From: Aliidongia dinghuensis
GTDB lineage: Bacteria > Pseudomonadota > Alphaproteobacteria > ATCC43930 > CGMCC-115725
NCBI RefSeq assembly: GCF_014643535.1
Contig: NZ_BMJQ01000030.1
Coordinates: forward strand, 1 to 41,072
Length of the DNA stretch: 41,072 bases
Reading direction: 5' to 3'
In this document: positions 32,154 through 40,774 of the stretch, in pieces
Position numbering within the stretch: position 1 is the first letter of the stretch
Layout of the letters: the number at the start of each line of letters is the position of its first letter
Position numbers and translations under genes: made by a program
Notes under the pieces: generated by a model
The model's database searches: none
Seen by the model: the letters and a program-made list of their open reading frames with translations, nothing else
Told to the model about the DNA's origin: nothing

Positions 32154-33059
32154 GTGGAACAGATCATCGGCAGCGCGCCCGTCGCCGCCAACCTCATCAA
32201 GGAAACCACGACCGAAGCCTTCATGACCGACGTCATCGACGCGTCGATGGAAGTGCCGGTCATCGTCGATTTCTGGGCCCCCTGGTGCGGCCCATGCAAG
32301 CAGCTGACCCCGATCATCGAGAAGGCGGTCAAGGCGGCGAACGGCGCCGTCAAGCTGGTCAAGCTCAACATCGACGATCATCCCGAGATCCCGACCCAGA
32401 TGCGGGTGCAGTCGATCCCGGCCGTCTATGCCTTCAAGAACGGCCGGCCGGTCGACGGCTTCGTGGGCGCGCAGCCGGAAAGCCAGGTCAAGGCCTTCAT
32501 CCAGCGCCTCGCCGGCAAGACCGGCCCGTCGCCGATCGACGAGGCGATCGACATGGCGAAGCAGGCGCTCAATGATGGCGACGCCGCGACCGCGCAGAAC
32601 CTGTTCACCCAGGTGCTGAGGCATCAGCCGGATAACGTGCCGGCGATCGCGGGCCTGGCGCGCGTGGCGCTTGGCCAGGATGCCATCGAGGATGCCAAGG
32701 AGATCCTGGCCCAGCTGCCGCCCGACGGCGCCAAGCACGCCGACGTGATTTCGGTCAAGGCGGCGATCGAGCTCGCCGAGGGCGCCGCCGCGGCGCTTGG
32801 GGCAACGGCCGAGTTCGAGGCGCGGCTCGCACGCGATCCGGCCGACCACGACGCCCGGCTCGAGCTCGCGAATGCGCTGTTCGCCGCCGGCGACCAGGCG
32901 CCCGCGATCGATCACCTGCTGCAGATCGTGCGCGCCGACCGCGAATGGAACGACCAGGCGGCACGCAAGCAGCTCCTGAAACTGTTCGAGGCGCTGGGCC
33001 CGACCCATCCGCTGACCGTGCAGGCGCGCAAACGCCTGTCGTCTATCCTGTTCAGCTGA
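32154..33059 (+). CDS. ybbN: YbbN-type thioredoxin-fold co-chaperone with TPR-like domain
   Basis: The GTG start at 32154 gives MEQIIGSAPVAANLIKETTT, the usual family N-terminus; an ATG at 32028 would add 42 unrelated residues. The 301-residue protein has a thioredoxin domain with FWAPWCGPC (Cys45 and Cys48) and a C-terminal helical repeat region (about 115-300) with NLFTQVLRHQPDN-like TPR units. E. coli YbbN (CnoX) is a holdase that works with GroEL and DnaK; many alphaproteobacterial members keep the CxxC pair, as here, so redox activity is possible. It opens the core block and is followed closely by the LON-domain gene. Confidence 0.93.
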   Translation: MEQIIGSAPVAANLIKETTTEAFMTDVIDASMEVPVIVDFWAPWCGPCKQLTPIIEKAVKAANGAVKLVKLNIDDHPEIPTQMRVQSIPAVYAFKNGRPVDGFVGAQPESQVKAFIQRLAGKTGPSPIDEAIDMAKQALNDGDAATAQNLFTQVLRHQPDNVPAIAGLARVALGQDAIEDAKEILAQLPPDGAKHADVISVKAAIELAEGAAAALGATAEFEARLARDPADHDARLELANALFAAGDQAPAIDHLLQIVRADREWNDQAARKQLLKLFEALGPTHPLTVQARKRLSSILFS

Positions 33060-33103
33060 GCCGGCCTGTTCAGCCAAGCCGGACAGCCTACATCTAAGGG
33101 ACC

Positions 33104-33775
33104 ATGACGGAACGCGGTTTCGACACCAGACCCGAGGACCTGCCGGCCAGCCTGCCGATCTTCCCGCTGTCGGGAGTTCTGCTGCTGCCGCGCGGGCGCC
33201 TGCCCTTGAACGTGTTCGAGCCGCGCTATCTCGCCATGACCGAAGACGCGATATCCTCCGACCGGCTGATCGGCATGATCCAGCCGTCGGTCGAGCGGCC
33301 GACCGGCGCCGAGCCGCCGATCTACCGCACCGGCTGCGTCGGCCGCATCACGAGCTTCGCCGAGGAAGATCATCGCTACTTGATCACGCTGACCGGCGTC
33401 TGCCGCTTCGATGTGATCGAGGATCACTTGACGCCGCGCGGCTACCGCCGGGTGACGCCGGACTGGCAGCCCTATCGCGACGATTTCCACGAGGCGCCCG
33501 ACGGAAGGATCGACCGCACGCGGCTCGTCGCCGGCCTCAAGGGCTTCTTCAAGCAGCAGGGCATCCGGGCCGACTGGAGCGCCATCACCGACACGCCGGA
33601 CGAGCGGCTCGTCACTTCGCTCGCCATGATCTGCCCGTTCGGGCCGGCCGAAAAGCAGACCCTGCTCGAGGCCAGGGACCCGGCCGAGCGCGCCCGGCTG
33701 TTGACCGGCCTCATCGAGATGGCGATCCTCGACCCGTCGGCCGAGCAGGCGGGCGACCGCCCGCGCGCCAACTGA
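33104..33775 (+). CDS. LON substrate-binding domain protein
   Basis: The 223-residue protein consists of the N-terminal domain of Lon protease only: LPIFPLSGVLLLPRGRLPLNVFEPRYLAM at the start (about 17-45 in parts), GCVGRITSF and ITLTGVCRFDV. No AAA or protease domain is present. Stand-alone LON-N proteins are widespread in alphaproteobacteria and next to ybbN; their role is unknown, presumably protein quality control. There are 44 bases to ybbN and 27 to the next gene. Confidence 0.93.
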   Translation: MTERGFDTRPEDLPASLPIFPLSGVLLLPRGRLPLNVFEPRYLAMTEDAISSDRLIGMIQPSVERPTGAEPPIYRTGCVGRITSFAEEDHRYLITLTGVCRFDVIEDHLTPRGYRRVTPDWQPYRDDFHEAPDGRIDRTRLVAGLKGFFKQQGIRADWSAITDTPDERLVTSLAMICPFGPAEKQTLLEARDPAERARLLTGLIEMAILDPSAEQAGDRPRAN

Positions 33776-33802
33776 CCCGCCCCCTTATCTGAGAGACGTG
33801 CG

Positions 33803-34003
33803 ATGGCCGAAACTTATCCGCAAATCGATCCGAAGCTGCTCGAGATCCTGGTGTGCCCGCTCAGCAAGTCGCCGCTGCGCTACGACCGCGATGCCCAAGA
33901 ATTGATCAGCGACCAGGCGGGTCTGGCCTATCCGATCCGCGACGGCATCCCGATCATGCTGGTCGACGAGGCGCGGCGGATCGAGAAGGCGCCCGCGCCG
34001 TGA
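33803..34003 (+). CDS. Trm112-family small protein
   Basis: A 66-residue protein with LLEILVCPLSKSPLRYD and AGLAYPIRDGIPIML, the UPF0434/Trm112 signature. The second cysteine of zinc-binding relatives (CPxCK) is serine here, and only one Cys is present, as in many alphaproteobacterial members. In eukaryotes and archaea Trm112 activates methyltransferases; the bacterial function is not settled. It is in a close-packed operon between the LON-domain and DUF971 genes. Confidence 0.92.
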   Translation: MAETYPQIDPKLLEILVCPLSKSPLRYDRDAQELISDQAGLAYPIRDGIPIMLVDEARRIEKAPAP

Positions 34004-34038
34004 GGCCGGACGCCATAAAGCCATGACCCCATAGCGCC

Positions 34039-34395
34039 ATGACCAGGGACATCTGGCCGACCGAACTCGTGCTGAAGCGCGCCGAGCGCCGGCTCGAGAT
34101 CGCGTTCGACGACGGCACGCGTCTTAGCCTGCCGGCCGAGTATCTGCGCGTCGAGAGCCCGTCGGCCGAGGTGCAGGGCCATGGGCCCGACCAGAAGGTG
34201 ACGGTCGCCGGCAAGCATGCCGTCGGCATCACGGGGCTCGAGCCGGTCGGCAATTACGCCGTGCGCATCCTGTTCGACGACGGCCACGACACCGGCATCT
34301 TCACCTGGCGGTACCTGAGCGAGCTCGGCGCCGAGTATGAGACGCGCTGGGCCGCCTATCTGGCGGCCCTCAAGGCTCAAGGCCTCGAACGGTAA
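34039..34395 (+). CDS. DUF971 protein (GBBH-like N-terminal domain)
   Basis: The 118-residue protein has WPTELVLKRAERRLEIAFDDG, LPAEYLRVESPSAEVQGHG and NYAVRILFDDGHDTGIFTWRYL, typical of the DUF971 domain found at the N-terminus of gamma-butyrobetaine hydroxylases. In relatives this domain binds zinc or takes part in iron-sulphur protein handling. As a stand-alone protein its role is unknown. It is the last gene of the ybbN-led core operon, 36 bases after the Trm112 gene, and convergent with the next gene. Confidence 0.92.
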   Translation: MTRDIWPTELVLKRAERRLEIAFDDGTRLSLPAEYLRVESPSAEVQGHGPDQKVTVAGKHAVGITGLEPVGNYAVRILFDDGHDTGIFTWRYLSELGAEYETRWAAYLAALKAQGLER

Positions 34396-34436
34396 CCAGG
34401 CTCGAGCGCCAGGCTGAGAGCCCGATATCGCGACGT

Positions 34437-35255
34437 CTATTCGGTATATTTCTCGCGGACCATAGCCTGAAAGGCGGCCTGATCGTTGACCCAACCGATT
34501 GCGTCCCAGAATTTTTCAGCGTCCGTCTGGCGTGCCGCATAGAACGTCTTGGAGAACATCAGGTAATAGGGCGTAGTCCGGATCGCGGGCTCCAGTTTCA
34601 CAATCGACCGGAACATTTCGGGATAGGCCCGGATCAAGCCATCGACGTGGGCCTGCAATTCGGCATACGCGTCGATTTCGCCGCCTTCGAGCTTATGCAG
34701 GTTGCGCAAATGGTTCGGGTCGGTCTCGACGCTGAACCCCAATTTTTCCAGGAGCGGCACCACCGCATAGCCGGTCGTGGCGCCGATCGGCGCATGGAGG
34801 CCGGCGAGCGTCTTGCCATCCCAGGTGACGCCGGAATTCTTGCGCACATAGAACCAGTAGGACATGTCGGTCAGCTTGCGCGCCACGTCCGGCCGGCCAT
34901 CCTTCATGGGATAGACACCGTAGGACAGCCGCTCCTCGGTATAGCTCGACATGAAGATGCCATCGGCGTCGCCGGCTTTGACCAGTTCCAGCCCACGCGC
35001 CCAGGGCACGCGCGTCAGCGTGATCGCGACGCCGCAATGCTCGGCCGCAGCGCGCACCAGCTCAACGATGAAGCCGGGCTTGTGCGGGTCGATGTCGGTG
35101 CCGACGCCATAGGTGAAGGGCGGGTTCTCGTTGGTATCGTAGACGATGGCGATCGGCTTAGGCTCAGCCCCTGCCGGCGTGGCGAAGCCGACCGACACGA
35201 TCGCGGTCAGCAGGAGGAGTAAGCGTCCCAAAACATTCTCGATCCCCCAAAACAT
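34437..35255 (-). CDS. Periplasmic substrate-binding protein (SBP_bac_3 family)
   Basis: The mature part (EPKPIAIVYDTNENPPFTYG, VELVRAAAEHCGVAITLTRVPW, GDADGIFMSSYTEERL, PIGATTGYAVVPLLEKLGF) is a polar amino acid-type solute-binding protein. A signal peptide (GRLLLLLTAIVSVGFATPAGA) precedes it. The start is uncertain because a 19-bp tandem duplication covers it. I chose ATG 35255 in the first copy (272 residues); ATG 35291 or a TTG inside the second copy are alternatives. No permease or ATPase gene is nearby, so it may work alone or with unlinked partners. Confidence 0.85.
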   Translation of the reverse strand: MFWGIENVLGRLLLLLTAIVSVGFATPAGAEPKPIAIVYDTNENPPFTYGVGTDIDPHKPGFIVELVRAAAEHCGVAITLTRVPWARGLELVKAGDADGIFMSSYTEERLSYGVYPMKDGRPDVARKLTDMSYWFYVRKNSGVTWDGKTLAGLHAPIGATTGYAVVPLLEKLGFSVETDPNHLRNLHKLEGGEIDAYAELQAHVDGLIRAYPEMFRSIVKLEPAIRTTPYYLMFSKTFYAARQTDAEKFWDAIGWVNDQAAFQAMVREKYTE

Positions 35256-35264
35256 TCTCGATCC
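35227..35264 (-). repeat. 19-bp tandem duplication at a translation start
   Basis: CCCAAAACATTCTCGATCC occurs twice without a gap (35227-35245 and 35246-35264). It sits over the start codons of the substrate-binding protein. Because 19 is not a multiple of three, each copy puts its ATG in a different frame. Confidence 0.9.
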
Positions 35265-35436
35265 AACGACACGACCCGATCCGCCGAGCATATAGCCGGT
35301 TGTGGCCCAACGCGGTAACTTTATCGGGTAAAGCTTTTATGACCCTGCGCGTGGCCATTCGGCGAGAACATCGCAGGCCGATGCAGGTCGGAGTTGTCGA
35401 TCCAGGAGCCCAGGCGGCGCGTGTCTGTCGGCATCG

Positions 35437-36378
35437 TCATGCGTCGAGGTCGGCCCGATGCTTTGCCGGCGACCGCCGCCGCTGCTCGTATGCCTGCATC
35501 ACCTCGACCGCGACGGCGATGAAGTGCTCGACCGCCGCCGATTTCCCTTCGACCCGCGAGGCCAGCCCCAGCGCGGCCCGAGGTGCGTCGCCTGTCAGCC
35601 GAAGATAGGCAATATCGTTTGTTCTAAGGTGCCTCAGAGACTCCGGCACGATCGAAATGCCCAATCCGGCTGCGACGAGGTTCAGGGTGGAGGTCAGCTG
35701 GGGTGCCACTTGGCCCAGGCGAGGATGAAACCCGGATCGTTCGCAGGCGGCGATTACGGCATCGGTCAACCCTGGCCGGATGCGGCGATGATAGAACACG
35801 AAGGTCTCTTCGGAGAGATCGCGGAGTTCGCCTACCGTGCGGGACGCCAGGCGGTGCCCTTTTGGGACCGCAACGACCATTTCCTCCTGCAGCAATGGCC
35901 GGTAGGCCACGATCTCGTCACCCTCGAACGGCGGCCGGATGAACGCCGCATCGACCGTACCCTCCCGGATCATGGCGACGAGATTGGTCGAGCTTTTCTC
36001 CTCCAAGGTGACGTGGAGGCCGGGATAGCGCTGGCGAAATTCGAGCAAGGTCCGGGTCACCGCCGGGTGAAAGCAGCCGGACTCCGTAAAGCCGATGCAG
36101 ACGTGGCCCGCCAGGCCCCGTCCGACCTGCTGGGTCACGGTGACCGCTTCGTCGATCCGCGAAAGGATGAAACGCACCCGCTCAACGAAGACGGTGCCAG
36201 CGTCCGTCAGCACGACGCGGCGCGGCGTGCGGTCTACAAGCCGGACGCCGATCTCATGTTCCAGCGCCTGGATCTGCTGTGAGAACGGCGGCTGCGCGAT
36301 GCCGACCCGTTCGGCGGCGCGGGTAAAGCTGAGCTCCTCGGCGAGGGCGAGGAAGTAACGCAAATGCCTGAGCTCCAT
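35437..36378 (-). CDS. LysR-family transcriptional regulator
   Basis: A 313-residue regulator with the N-terminal winged helix MELRHLRYFLALAEELSF, TRAAERVGIAQPPFSQQIQALE (parts of residues 1-42), and a periplasmic-binding-like effector domain (GFTESGCFHPAVTRTLLEFR, DAAFIRPPFEGDEIV). It is divergent from the lyase and transporter genes at 36490 and 37403, the classic LysR arrangement, so it probably activates them in response to their substrate. CCATAT/ATATGG and a perfect palindrome lie in the shared promoter space. Confidence 0.94.
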   Translation of the reverse strand: MELRHLRYFLALAEELSFTRAAERVGIAQPPFSQQIQALEHEIGVRLVDRTPRRVVLTDAGTVFVERVRFILSRIDEAVTVTQQVGRGLAGHVCIGFTESGCFHPAVTRTLLEFRQRYPGLHVTLEEKSSTNLVAMIREGTVDAAFIRPPFEGDEIVAYRPLLQEEMVVAVPKGHRLASRTVGELRDLSEETFVFYHRRIRPGLTDAVIAACERSGFHPRLGQVAPQLTSTLNLVAAGLGISIVPESLRHLRTNDIAYLRLTGDAPRAALGLASRVEGKSAAVEHFIAVAVEVMQAYEQRRRSPAKHRADLDA

Positions 36379-36407
36379 ATCTATATCTGTAGCATATGGA
36401 TAGGTCG

Positions 36408-36419
36408 ATATCTAGATAT
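36408..36419. promoter_or_regulatory. Palindrome in LysR/lyase divergent promoter
   Basis: ATATCTAGATAT is a perfect palindrome, 30 bases from the LysR start and 71 from the lyase start. CCATAT (36375-36380) and ATATGG (36394-36399) form another symmetrical pair overlapping the LysR start codon. Both are plausible LysR binding sites. Confidence 0.45.
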
Positions 36420-36489
36420 TTGACTGGTAGTGCCAAAAGGCCAACATGAGCGGAAAGGCAAATCGGACGGTCGACGAATAGAGGTTGGA

Positions 36490-37356
36490 ATGCCCCAAGC
36501 CATGTCGTTCAAGCAGAAGCTGCAGCAGCGGCGCGCCATCATTGTGCCGGGTGCCGCCAATCCATTGGCGGCGCGGGTGATCGCCGATCTCGGTTTCGAG
36601 GCGATCTATGTGACCGGCGCGGGCGTGACAAATATGTCGCTCGGGCTGCCCGACCTGTCCTTCATCGATCTGAGCCAGATCGTTCAGCACACGATGGCGA
36701 TCCGCAATGTGACCGACCTGCCGCTTGTGGTCGATGCCGATACCGGCTTCGGCAACGCCGTCAATGTTGCGCACACGGTGCGGATGCTCGAACGGGCCGG
36801 CGCCAGCGCAATCCAGATCGAAGATCAGGTGATGCCGAAGCGCTGTGGCCATTTCACGGGCAAGGAAGTGGTGCCGCCGAAGGAAATGGCGGCCAAGGTC
36901 CGCGCTGCGGTGGATGCGCGCCGATCGGATGAGCTGCTGATCATCGCCCGCACGGACGCGCGGGCCGTCGAAGGTTTCCAGGCCGCGCTCGATCGGGCGG
37001 CGCTCTACGTCGAATCCGGCGCCGACGTGATTTTCATCGAGGCGCCCGAGAGCGCGGAGGAGATGCGCCGCATCCCCGCCTCTCTGCCTGTGCCGCAACT
37101 GGTCAACCTGGTCGTCGGCGGCCGCACGCCGATTCTTGGCCAGGCAGACCTGGCGGAAATGGGGTTCGCGATCGCGCTCTACGCCAATGTGGCGCTGCAA
37201 GGCGCCATCCTGGGCATGCAGACCGCCCTGGGCGTGCTCGCCCGCGACGGCCGCATGGACGAGGACGGCGCGCTCGTGGCGAGTTTCGCGGAGCGCCAGC
37301 GTCTCGTCGAGAAGGGCCGGTACGACGAGCTCGAGCGCCGTTATGCCGTGACCTGA
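36490..37356 (+). CDS. Isocitrate lyase/PEP mutase-superfamily lyase
   Basis: ATG 36490 with AGAGGTTGGA upstream is preferred over ATG 36430. The 288-residue TIM-barrel protein has Mg-binding acids in VVDADTGFGN (Asp82, Asp84), Glu111 in QIEDQ, and the catalytic loop KRCGH (117-121) with Cys119 as acid/base. This is the set of 2-methylisocitrate lyase, dimethylmalate lyase and oxaloacetate decarboxylase-like enzymes; these cannot be told apart here. It is probably in an operon with the MHS transporter and controlled by the divergent LysR. A C4-C7 dicarboxylate or branched hydroxyacid is a likely substrate. Confidence 0.9.
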   Translation: MPQAMSFKQKLQQRRAIIVPGAANPLAARVIADLGFEAIYVTGAGVTNMSLGLPDLSFIDLSQIVQHTMAIRNVTDLPLVVDADTGFGNAVNVAHTVRMLERAGASAIQIEDQVMPKRCGHFTGKEVVPPKEMAAKVRAAVDARRSDELLIIARTDARAVEGFQAALDRAALYVESGADVIFIEAPESAEEMRRIPASLPVPQLVNLVVGGRTPILGQADLAEMGFAIALYANVALQGAILGMQTALGVLARDGRMDEDGALVASFAERQRLVEKGRYDELERRYAVT

Positions 37357-37402
37357 ACCAACGAAGCGCCGCCAAAGAATAGTGCTACAAGGGGAGAGAA
37401 CG

Positions 37403-38761
37403 ATGACCAGTGCATCGCACGATGCGCCGATCGACGCCGCACGTCCGCAACAGGGCGCGCTCGTCCGGGGCAGGCTCGGCTCCATCGTCGGCGGTTGCGT
37501 CGGGAATCTGATCGAGTGGTACGACTTCCTGGTGTACTCGATCTTTTCCGTCTATTTCGCGAGCTCGTTCTTTCCCCAGGGCGACCAGACGGCCCAGTTG
37601 CTCAATGCCTCTGCTGTCGCCGCCGTCGGCTATGTCGCGCGCCCGCTTGGCAGCTGGCTCATGGGCCGCTACGCCGATCGCAACGGTCGCCGGGCGGCGC
37701 TCGCACTGTCTGTGTCCCTCATGTGCGGCGGCTCCCTCTTGATTGCCATGACGCCGACTTACGCAACGATCGGGGTTGCGGCACCGGTTCTGCTCGTCGC
37801 GGCTCGTCTGCTCCAGGGATTGAGCATGGGCGGCGAATATGGCACGAGCGCCACCTATCTCAGCGAGATGGCGCCAAGACATCGCCGCGGCTTCTTCATA
37901 GGCTTCCTGCAGGTCAGCGTCGTCTGCGGCCAGCTGGTGGCCCTGGCGCTGCTCCTGTTCCTGCAGCACGTCATCCTCCGTCCCGGCCAGATGGAGGCCT
38001 GGGGCTGGCGGATCCCGTTCGTAATCGGCGGTGCGCTCTCTCTGTTTGCGCTCTATCTGCGCCGCGGCATTGCGGAGACCGAGGCATTCGAGGGGTCCAG
38101 GAGCAAGGAGGCGACCCGCGGCTCCTTCAGGAGCCTCCTCGCCCATCGACGGGCGATCCTGCTGGCGACCGGCATCACGGTGGGCGGAACGATCTCGTTC
38201 TACACCTACACGGTCTATATGCAGAAATTCATGGTCAATACGGTCGGCATGTCGAGGGAGGCCGCGTCGCTCACTGCCGCAGGAGCTCTCCTGTGCTATC
38301 TGCCGCTCCAACCCTTGTTCGGCTTCGTGTCGGATCTCATCGGCCGCCGGCCGGTGTTGCTTTTCTTCGGGGCCGCCGGTGCGGCGCTGACGGTCCCGCT
38401 GCTCACCGCCATGAGCCACGCCGCCAGCGTGCAGCAGGCATTCGCTTTGAACTTTGCCGGCCTCATCATTCTCAGCGGCTTCACCTCCATCCATATGCTG
38501 GTCAAGTCCGAACTCTTTCCGGCCGAGGTGCGGGCGCTCGGCGTCGGGTTGCCCTACGCGATCGTCACTGCGGTCCTCGGCGGGACAACCGAATGGTTCG
38601 CGCTCCAGGTCAAGGCCATCGGGCATGAGGATTGGTTCTACTGGTACGTTGCCGGGGCCGCCCTGATCTCGCTCATCGTCTACCTGGTTATGCCGGAGAC
38701 GCGCTGGTCGTCGCGGCTTGAAGATGCGTCGGGGCAACCCCGCGAGCCGCATCAGCCGTGA
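37403..38761 (+). CDS. MFS transporter, metabolite:H+ symporter (MHS) family
   Basis: ATG 37403 follows AAGGGGAGAG. The 452-residue membrane protein has the MHS signature GNLIEWYDFLVYSIFSVYF in helix 1 and GRYADRNGRRAAL in the loop between helices 2 and 3, with the second-half repeat FGFVSDLIGRRPVL. About twelve hydrophobic segments are visible. KgtP-like relatives import alpha-ketoglutarate, citrate, shikimate or proline betaine with protons. Pairing with the lyase suggests uptake of that enzyme's carboxylic acid substrate. It is 46 bases after the lyase gene and convergent with the UbiH-family gene. Confidence 0.93.
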   Translation: MTSASHDAPIDAARPQQGALVRGRLGSIVGGCVGNLIEWYDFLVYSIFSVYFASSFFPQGDQTAQLLNASAVAAVGYVARPLGSWLMGRYADRNGRRAALALSVSLMCGGSLLIAMTPTYATIGVAAPVLLVAARLLQGLSMGGEYGTSATYLSEMAPRHRRGFFIGFLQVSVVCGQLVALALLLFLQHVILRPGQMEAWGWRIPFVIGGALSLFALYLRRGIAETEAFEGSRSKEATRGSFRSLLAHRRAILLATGITVGGTISFYTYTVYMQKFMVNTVGMSREAASLTAAGALLCYLPLQPLFGFVSDLIGRRPVLLFFGAAGAALTVPLLTAMSHAASVQQAFALNFAGLIILSGFTSIHMLVKSELFPAEVRALGVGLPYAIVTAVLGGTTEWFALQVKAIGHEDWFYWYVAGAALISLIVYLVMPETRWSSRLEDASGQPREPHQP

Positions 38762-38819
38762 TCCGGGCCGCGACCGGCGTCAGCTCTGCAGCCGGCGCCG
38801 ATCAGGTTTTGAGCCCGGC

Positions 38820-40052
38820 CTAAAGCCGCTCGCCCTTGACGAGGCGCGGCAGGTCGCCCAGCACGCCCATGGCGTGGCGCATGAACAGCTTTTTGAGCGG
38901 CGGCGCCTTGTCGACCAAGGCCAGGCCGACGTCGCGCACGAGCTTCACCGGCGCCACCCGGTTCGAGAACAGCCGGTTGAGCCCGTCTGTCACCGCCGCG
39001 AGCGTCACCGTGTCGACCCGCCGCCAGCGCTGATAGCGCTCCAATACGGTCGCAGCGCCCGGATCGAGGCCGAGCCGGCAGGCGTCGACCACCAGCTCCG
39101 CCAAGGCCGCCGCGTCGCGGATGCCGAGATTGAGCCCCTGGCCGGCGATCGGATGGATGACATGGGCGGCCTCGCCCAGGAGTGCCAGCCGCTCGCCCAC
39201 CATGCGCTCGGCATAGAGGACGCCCAGCGGATAGCTCCAGCGCGGACCGGCCGGCGCCACGGCGCCGAGATAGGGCCCGAAGCGGTCGGCAAGCTCGGCG
39301 GTAAAGCCGGCCTCGTCGAGCGCCATCATGGCAGGCGCCACGGTCGCACGCTCGGTCCAGACGATGGACGAGCGATGCCGGCCCTCGGCATCGTCGGTCA
39401 TCGGCAGGATGGCGAACGGGCCGGCCGGCAGGAAATGCTCGACCGCGACGCCGCTGTGCGGCACCTCGTGGATGACCGTCCCGGTGATCGCGTGCTGGGG
39501 GTAGTGCCAGCCGAGCGGCTTGATGCCGGCCTGCTCGCGCAGCCGGGAGTTCTTGCCGTCCGCCGCGACCGCAAGCCGCGCCTTGATCGCGCGGCCGTCG
39601 GTCAGATATGCCACCACGCCCGCCCGCGTCGCCTCGACCCGGTCGACCGCCGCCGGCGTCAGGTGCACGAGATCGGGCAGGTCGGCAAGGCGCTGGAACA
39701 GCGCGCGGCGCAGCGCCCGATTCTCGACGATGAAGCCCAGCGGCTCGTCACCCAGGTCGCGGTGGTCGTAATGCAGGAACAGCGACGAGCCCTGATCGGC
39801 GACCCGGATGTCGAGGATCGGCTCTGCCTCGCCGGCGACGAGATCCCAGACGCCGATGCCGGCCAGGACTTGGCTCGAGCCATAGGCGATCGCCGAAGTG
39901 CGGCCGTCGAACGGCTCCTCGAGCATGACCGACGGCCGTTCCCGATCGACCACGATGATGCGAAGACCGGCCGACGCGGCGGCAATCGCGAACGGCAGGC
40001 CGCTCAAGCCGCCGCCCACGACCACGATATCGGCAGTGAGTTGCGTATCCAT
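38820..40052 (-). CDS. UbiH/COQ6-family FAD-dependent hydroxylase
   Basis: From ATG 40052 the protein has 410 residues; the frame continues upstream to 40256 without family similarity. The FAD motif is DIVVVGGGLSGLPFAIAAAS (8-27); the second flavin motif is GEAAHVIHPIAGQGLNLGIRDAAALAE. This is the UbiH/UbiF/VisC group, which hydroxylates the ring of ubiquinone precursors at the membrane face. Which ring carbon this one modifies cannot be told from sequence, as alphaproteobacterial members vary (UbiL, UbiM and others). It is divergent from glnK. Confidence 0.92.
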   Translation of the reverse strand: MDTQLTADIVVVGGGLSGLPFAIAAASAGLRIIVVDRERPSVMLEEPFDGRTSAIAYGSSQVLAGIGVWDLVAGEAEPILDIRVADQGSSLFLHYDHRDLGDEPLGFIVENRALRRALFQRLADLPDLVHLTPAAVDRVEATRAGVVAYLTDGRAIKARLAVAADGKNSRLREQAGIKPLGWHYPQHAITGTVIHEVPHSGVAVEHFLPAGPFAILPMTDDAEGRHRSSIVWTERATVAPAMMALDEAGFTAELADRFGPYLGAVAPAGPRWSYPLGVLYAERMVGERLALLGEAAHVIHPIAGQGLNLGIRDAAALAELVVDACRLGLDPGAATVLERYQRWRRVDTVTLAAVTDGLNRLFSNRVAPVKLVRDVGLALVDKAPPLKKLFMRHAMGVLGDLPRLVKGERL

Positions 40053-40306
40053 GGGATCGCACCTTGGCTCAAGGCCCCGGAGCTTGTCCAGGGCGAGACG
40101 CGATCGGTGTGCCGCGCGAACATCCCACAATCTGCCTATTTTTTGAGCAGAGATCGGCCGCCTGCTTGCGCAGCCATGGCGCATGGCGCGATGGGGGTCC
40201 GCCGGCACGGACGGCGGCATGGATCTTGAAGCGAGTTCCCGCAACGCCACACGCATCGCCGGTCCGGCCAGGCCTCGCCGACCGCGCGGAAGGGAGCTTT
40301 AGCGCC

Positions 40307-40645
40307 ATGAAATTCATCATCGCCGTGATCAAGCCGTTCAAGCTCGACGAGGTGCGCGAGGCGTTGATGAGCCTGGGCATCCAGGGTCTGACGGTCAGCG
40401 AAGTGAAGGGCTTCGGCCGGCAGAAAGGCCAGACCGAGATCTATCGCGGCGCCGAATATTCCGTGAGCTTCCTGCCCAAGCTCAAGATCGAACTGGCCGT
40501 GCCCGACGACCTGGCCGAGCGCGCGGTCGAGACGATTCAACGCACCGCCAATACCGGCCGCATCGGCGACGGCAAGATCTTCGTGCTCGACATCGCCCAT
40601 GCCGTGCGCATCCGCACCGGCGAAAGCGGCGCCAGCGCGCTGTGA
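40307..40645 (+). CDS. glnK: Nitrogen regulatory protein PII
   Basis: From ATG 40307, with AAGGGAG ahead, the 112-residue protein is a complete PII: MKFIIAVIKPFKLDEVREAL, the T-loop with the uridylylation site Tyr51 (RGAEYSVSF), the ATP-site GRIGDGKIFVLDI and AVRIRTGE. The glnK name rests on its place next to amtB, where the protein blocks the ammonium channel when nitrogen is plentiful. The frame upstream of 40307 is not real. Bases 40053-40306 form the promoter region shared with the UbiH-family gene; I found no clear sigma-54 site there. Confidence 0.95.
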   Translation: MKFIIAVIKPFKLDEVREALMSLGIQGLTVSEVKGFGRQKGQTEIYRGAEYSVSFLPKLKIELAVPDDLAERAVETIQRTANTGRIGDGKIFVLDIAHAVRIRTGESGASAL

Positions 40646-40650
40646 CGAGG

Positions 40651-40668
40651 GTGCCGGAAGGCACTTTT
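40651..40668 (+). terminator. Short hairpin and T-run after glnK
   Basis: GTGCC-GGAA-GGCAC followed by TTTT, six bases after the glnK stop. The stem is only 5 bp, so it is likely partial, allowing some readthrough to amtB. Confidence 0.45.
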
Positions 40669-40674
40669 GGCGGT

Positions 40675-40690
40675 TGGCACGAATCTTGTT
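40675..40690 (+). promoter_or_regulatory. Sigma-54 (-24/-12) promoter for amtB
   Basis: TGGCACGAATCTTGTT matches the consensus TGGCACG-N4-TTGCT except for GT in place of GC at -12. It lies about 85 bases upstream of amtB, fitting control by NtrC under nitrogen limitation. Confidence 0.6.
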
Positions 40691-40774
40691 GATAGCGGTC
40701 CCGAGATCGGCCGACGGCCCACCTCGGACGGGGTCGTCGGAACAATGGAAAAGCGGGATAGAGGAGCACGCAGC

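Noticed and set aside
37385..38752. 455-residue leftward frame
   Set aside because: Antisense to the MHS transporter; composition is rich in Arg, Glu and Gln with no hydrophobic or domain pattern.
38718..40229. 503-residue rightward frame
   Set aside because: Antisense to the UbiH-family hydroxylase, no recognisable domain.
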